From NCBI GenBank assembly GCA_017958895.1, contig JAGDBT010000135.1:1-7756 (forward strand): a DNA stretch of 7,756 nucleotides, given 5' to 3'. The position numbers and the translations under genes were made by a program. The stretch's first letter is position 1, and every line of letters begins with the position of its first letter. The DNA is from Alphaproteobacteria bacterium (GTDB taxonomy: Bacteria > Pseudomonadota > Alphaproteobacteria > RF32 > CAG-239). The notes below the pieces were generated by a model. The model did not search any database, was not told the origin of the DNA, and was given only the letters and a program-made list of their open reading frames with translations. Shown here piece by piece: positions 6,102 to 7,756 of this stretch.

Positions 6102-6129
6102 CATTTAATTCCTGTAAGATACTTAAATG
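6102..6129. repeat. Inverted repeat upstream of the XRE promoter
   Basis: CATTTAA (6102-6108) and TTAAATG (6123-6129) are perfect 7-bp inverted arms with a 14-bp spacer, so equivalent positions are 21 bp (about two helical turns) apart. It lies 11 bp upstream of the -35 element. An operator is possible, but the local AT-richness makes chance occurrence fairly likely. Confidence 0.3.
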
Positions 6130-6169
6130 CAAACTAAAAAGTGTATTAAATTTTTTATTAAAAAAAAGG

Positions 6170-6197
6170 TTGCATTTTATATAATTTATGATATACA
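6170..6197 (+). promoter_or_regulatory. Weak candidate promoter for the small ORF
   Basis: TTGCAT (6170-6175) and TATACA (6192-6197) with a 16-base spacer each match the consensus at four of six positions. The region is so AT-rich that other -10-like hexamers exist, including TATAAT at 6202-6207 with no matching -35. Confidence 0.25.
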
Positions 6198-6230
6198 TAT
6201 ATATAATACAATATATGTTTGGAGAAAACT

Positions 6231-6374
6231 ATGCCTCTTAACTATCGAAAATACTTTTTCAAATGGTTATCTTTTATAACTTTAATTCTACTTTTGCACC
6301 GTATATCCCTTTTTACTACCGCGCGACATCCGGCACTGGAAAATAATTGTTTCGAATACAAAAATTATCTTTGA
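6231..6374 (+). CDS. Possible small single-span membrane peptide
   Basis: A 47-codon frame starts at ATG 6231 with GGAG six bases upstream (6221-6224), a good ribosome-binding site. The peptide has a basic N-terminus (MPLNYRKYFFKW) and one hydrophobic segment LSFITLILLLHRISLF (residues 13-28), followed by a polar tail ending CFEYKNYL, so it would be a membrane peptide or an uncleaved signal-like peptide. I do not recognise a family. Its stop codon lies inside the -35 TTGACA of the tRNA promoter, so the frame ends just before the tRNA operon. It could be a real small protein, the decayed remains of a longer gene, or a chance frame. The ribosome-binding site and the charge pattern favour a real one only modestly. 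Confidence 0.4.
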   Translation: MPLNYRKYFFKWLSFITLILLLHRISLFTTARHPALENNCFEYKNYL

Positions 6375-6399
6375 CAAGCAAAATATTTGTATTTATATT
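6371..6399 (+). promoter_or_regulatory. Promoter of the tRNA-Val pair
   Basis: TTGACA (6371-6376) is a perfect -35, and TATATT (6394-6399) follows after 17 bases. The predicted start near 6406 is about seven bases before the mature 5' end of the first tRNA, a short leader typical of tRNA operons. The hexamers and spacing are identical to those of the XRE-trmB promoter on the other strand. Confidence 0.75.
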
Positions 6400-6412
6400 A
6401 GCACTTACTTTC

Positions 6413-6487
6413 AGTTCCGTGGTGAAACGGTTATCACGTATCCTTGACATGGATGAGTCGGCAGTTCAACTCTGCCCGGGACTACCA
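6413..6487 (+). tRNA. tRNA-Val (anticodon GAC)
   Basis: The 75-base sequence folds as a complete cloverleaf. The acceptor stem AGTTCCG/CGGGACT has seven pairs including one T-G. The D arm is GTGA/TCAC with an eight-base loop containing GG. The anticodon stem TATCC/GGATG holds the loop TTGACAT, with anticodon GAC at 6446-6448. The variable loop has four bases (AGTC), and the T arm is GGCAG-TTCAACT-CTGCC. Discriminator A73 is followed by an encoded CCA. A35 and C36 of the anticodon and A73 are the known valine identity elements in E. coli. It reads GUC and GUU codons. The first base is A, pairing with U72, rather than the usual G. The four-base variable loop seems to lack G46, so this tRNA is probably not a TrmB substrate. 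Confidence 0.93.
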
Positions 6488-6496
6488 ATTCTCTCC

Positions 6497-6571
6497 AGTT
6501 CCGTGGTGAAACGGTTATCACATATCCTTCACATGGATGGGTCGGCAGTTCAACTCTGCCCGGGACTACCA
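6497..6571 (+). tRNA. tRNA-Val (anticodon CAC)
   Basis: This is a second complete cloverleaf, nine bases after the first and 72 of 75 bases identical to it. The anticodon loop is TTCACAT with CAC at 6530-6532, so it reads GUG specifically. The only other differences are at position 26 (G to A, 6522) and position 44 (A to G, 6540). These two bases stack as a tertiary pair at the top of the anticodon stem, and here they have simply exchanged identities. CCA is encoded. The pair shares one promoter and probably one transcript. I see no convincing intrinsic terminator after it, only a short T-run (6595-6600) without a stem. Confidence 0.93.
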
Positions 6572-6636
6572 AAAAACATTTCCTTTCAGTCTTAATTTTT
6601 AGCAGGCATTCCCTCGGAAGCCGCATGATTTAAACA
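6572..6636. other. Spacer after the tRNAs with a short hairpin
   Basis: This gap between the tRNAs and the lysozyme-like gene contains a hairpin: GGC (6605-6607), a bulged A, TTCC, loop CTC, GGAA, GCC (to 6622). No T-run follows on either strand, so it does not qualify as an intrinsic terminator. It could be a 3' processing or stability element for the tRNA transcript. I see no gene here. Confidence 0.35.
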
Positions 6637-6665
6637 TTGATTTCATGCTCATTTCATGTTATCTT
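6637..6665 (+). promoter_or_regulatory. Candidate promoter of the lysozyme-like gene
   Basis: TTGATT (6637-6642) and TATCTT (6660-6665) are spaced by 17 bases, each with four of six consensus matches. The start would be near 6672, leaving a leader of about 15 bases with only a weak purine ribosome-binding site. TTTCATG occurs twice in the spacer region (6641-6647 and 6652-6658), 11 bp apart. The first copy also pairs as an inverted repeat (TCATGC, 6643-6648) with GCATGA at 6623-6628. Confidence 0.45.
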
Positions 6666-6686
6666 AGGTCAAAGAAAGCGAGAAAA

Positions 6687-7756
6687 ATGAAAAACGAGCA
6701 TTTGGAAAAACTAAAACAACATATAACTTCTCTGAAAAAAGATAATCCGACGTATTTAGAAACGGTTCGGAAATTATTGGCACATAAAAAAGTTACCTAT
6801 GCTCTGGCGGCAACTCTTTTGACCGGAACAACCGGTCTTACCGTTAATGCGTTGACCGACCCTACTCATAATGTTCAAAATAAAGAAGATATTCTGAATA
6901 AAAAATATACCATTACCGACGAACAATCGTTTAAGGCACTTTATGAGGCAGCCTTACCATTGGCTCAACTTTCCATGTTGCCGACGGAAATTATGATTTT
7001 AAAGCCTTATGCCGATAAACAGGGGCGCGCTCCGAATACCGTCGGTGCGGGGAGCTGTTTCATTCCTGCAAATTATAATCCGGAAACTGCCGATAATTAT
7101 AAAAGCTCCAACTGGGTTAAGGTCAGTGATTATGTTAAAAAACACCCGGATTTAAGCATAACTTATGAAGAAGCCTTACTGTTTATGGACGGATGGTGCC
7201 GCTATCGTGAAGAGGGCAGAGTTTATAAAAATATGTATAATCGCCTGAAAGGAGCCTCCATAACTCCTTATGAAATGGCGGTCGCCATGGACTGCACTTA
7301 CAACAACGAAAAAAACGGTTTCAATTTTTGCGAATATATTGCAAAAAATTACGAAAATCCTCTGGCTTGTGCGGCAAAACTGATGACCTACTCTGCCGAC
7401 AAAGGTTTTCAAGACGGCATTTTGATACGTCATACGCATGAGGCTTTACTATATTTAAATCTGGATAATTACGCTGCCGAGTTGCTCAAATTGAAGATCG
7501 AAGAAAGAACTTCCGCAAAAGGCAATACTTATTATGTAACTTCCGTAAATCAACTCAAAAAAGATGATTGCCTGCCCGTAAAGGCCGGATTGGAAGCCGG
7601 CTCGCTTGACGCGGCTCGTGAAGTGTTGCAAAAAATAAAAGGCTTTATCAGTGAGAACGGTCAGACTCTCCATCAACAAATTTGCCTTAACGTAAAAGAT
7701 AAGAACACCAGAGCCTCTTTTTGTCAGTATTCAGGTGCACCTACGGAATTAACCTA
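6687..7756 (+). CDS. Membrane-anchored or exported GH24-like lysozyme, 3' end outside window
   Basis: The first 356 codons are present and no stop is reached. After a charged 35-residue N-terminus comes a weakly hydrophobic Ala/Gly/Thr-rich segment VTYALAATLLTGTTGLTVNA (36-55), a signal anchor or long signal peptide. Residues about 80-258 resemble phage-type lysozymes (glycoside hydrolase 24), which cut the glycan strands of peptidoglycan. E101 and D110 in EIMILKPYADKQGRAPNTVG fit the E-x8-D catalytic pattern, and T118 follows, but two residues later than the usual x5 spacing. SITYEEA (157-163), ITPYEMAVAMDCTYNN (192-207) and GILIRHTHEALLYLN (244-258) match later family landmarks. The rest (about 259-356) I do not recognise. 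Eight cysteines suggest periplasmic disulfides. The start ATG has only a weak ribosome-binding site. No neighbouring holin or phage genes are visible. Activity is inferred. Confidence 0.7.
   Translation, partial: MKNEHLEKLKQHITSLKKDNPTYLETVRKLLAHKKVTYALAATLLTGTTGLTVNALTDPTHNVQNKEDILNKKYTITDEQSFKALYEAALPLAQLSMLPTEIMILKPYADKQGRAPNTVGAGSCFIPANYNPETADNYKSSNWVKVSDYVKKHPDLSITYEEALLFMDGWCRYREEGRVYKNMYNRLKGASITPYEMAVAMDCTYNNEKNGFNFCEYIAKNYENPLACAAKLMTYSADKGFQDGILIRHTHEALLYLNLDNYAAELLKLKIEERTSAKGNTYYVTSVNQLKKDDCLPVKAGLEAGSLDAAREVLQKIKGFISENGQTLHQQICLNVKDKNTRASFCQYSGAPTELT

Noticed and set aside
6413..6571. A CRISPR-like or satellite repeat (75-base unit, 9-base spacer)
   Set aside because: The units fold as complete tRNA cloverleaves with encoded CCA, and only two copies exist.
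6472..6571. A phage attachment site at the tRNA 3' ends, which would make the lysozyme-like gene part of an integrated element
   Set aside because: The only repeated tRNA 3' end is the duplicated gene itself. No third copy of the 3' segment and no integrase gene are visible in the window.
6347..6595. An 82-codon plus-strand frame with a repeated SSVVKRLS segment
   Set aside because: It runs through the tRNA promoter and both tRNAs, has no ribosome-binding site, and its repeat is again the tRNA duplication.
6411..6626. A 71-codon minus-strand frame with an internal repeat (GRVELPTHPC twice)
   Set aside because: It is the antisense of the two tRNA-Val genes. The peptide repeat simply reflects the tRNA duplication, and frames of this type are well-known artefacts.
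7176..7679. Two minus-strand frames (7176-7439 and 7455-7679) with hydrophobic stretches
   Set aside because: Both lie antisense to the lysozyme-like gene, whose sense frame has recognisable motifs. They lack ribosome-binding sites and family features.

Overview
The window is chromosomal DNA from an AT-rich (low-GC) bacterium, most likely an alphaproteobacterium. This rests on the alpha-type ribosomal proteins, an XRE regulator with the VQKYEKGxNR helix common in alphaproteobacteria, a small protein resembling the alphaproteobacterial RHH_4 ribbon-helix-helix family, and an alpha-type TrmB N-terminus. The genus cannot be fixed from the sequence. An uncultured gut-associated or host-associated low-GC lineage (Rhodospirillales-like, Holosporales-like or Rickettsiales-like) would fit.

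Positions 1-4149 (minus strand) hold the promoter-proximal part of the S10 ribosomal protein operon in canonical order: rpsJ, rplC, rplD, rplW, rplB, rpsS, rplV and rpsC. The last gene is cut by the window edge. Genes are tightly packed and rplD/rplW overlap. No tuf gene lies directly upstream of rpsJ. Instead there is a 374-bp AT-rich divergent intergenic region. On the minus strand it carries a good promoter with a GC-rich discriminator and a leader of about 155 nt with three hairpins. The last hairpin is followed directly by six U residues and looks like an attenuator.

Positions 4530-6034 hold a small ribbon-helix-helix protein gene on the plus strand. It converges, with one base between stop codons, on a two-gene minus-strand operon of an XRE-type regulator followed by trmB (tRNA m7G46 methyltransferase). 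trmB starts at TTG, with its Shine-Dalgarno inside the end of the regulator gene. A consensus-like promoter (TTGACA-N17-TATATT) drives this operon.

Positions 6035-6686 contain a possible 47-codon single-span membrane peptide and a second TTGACA-N17-TATATT promoter, followed by two tandem tRNA-Val genes. The two tRNAs have anticodons GAC and CAC, are 75 nt each with encoded CCA, and differ at only three bases. They look like a duplication followed by an anticodon change.

Positions 6687-7756 (plus strand) hold the first 356 codons of a gene for an exported or membrane-anchored, cysteine-rich protein with a divergent phage-type lysozyme (GH24) domain and an unrecognised C-terminal region that leaves the window.

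Most of the window is translation machinery: ribosomal proteins, tRNAs and a tRNA-modifying enzyme. The least ordinary parts are the S10 leader, the tRNA-Val pair and the divergent lysozyme-like gene. I do not see a clearly new multi-gene system.
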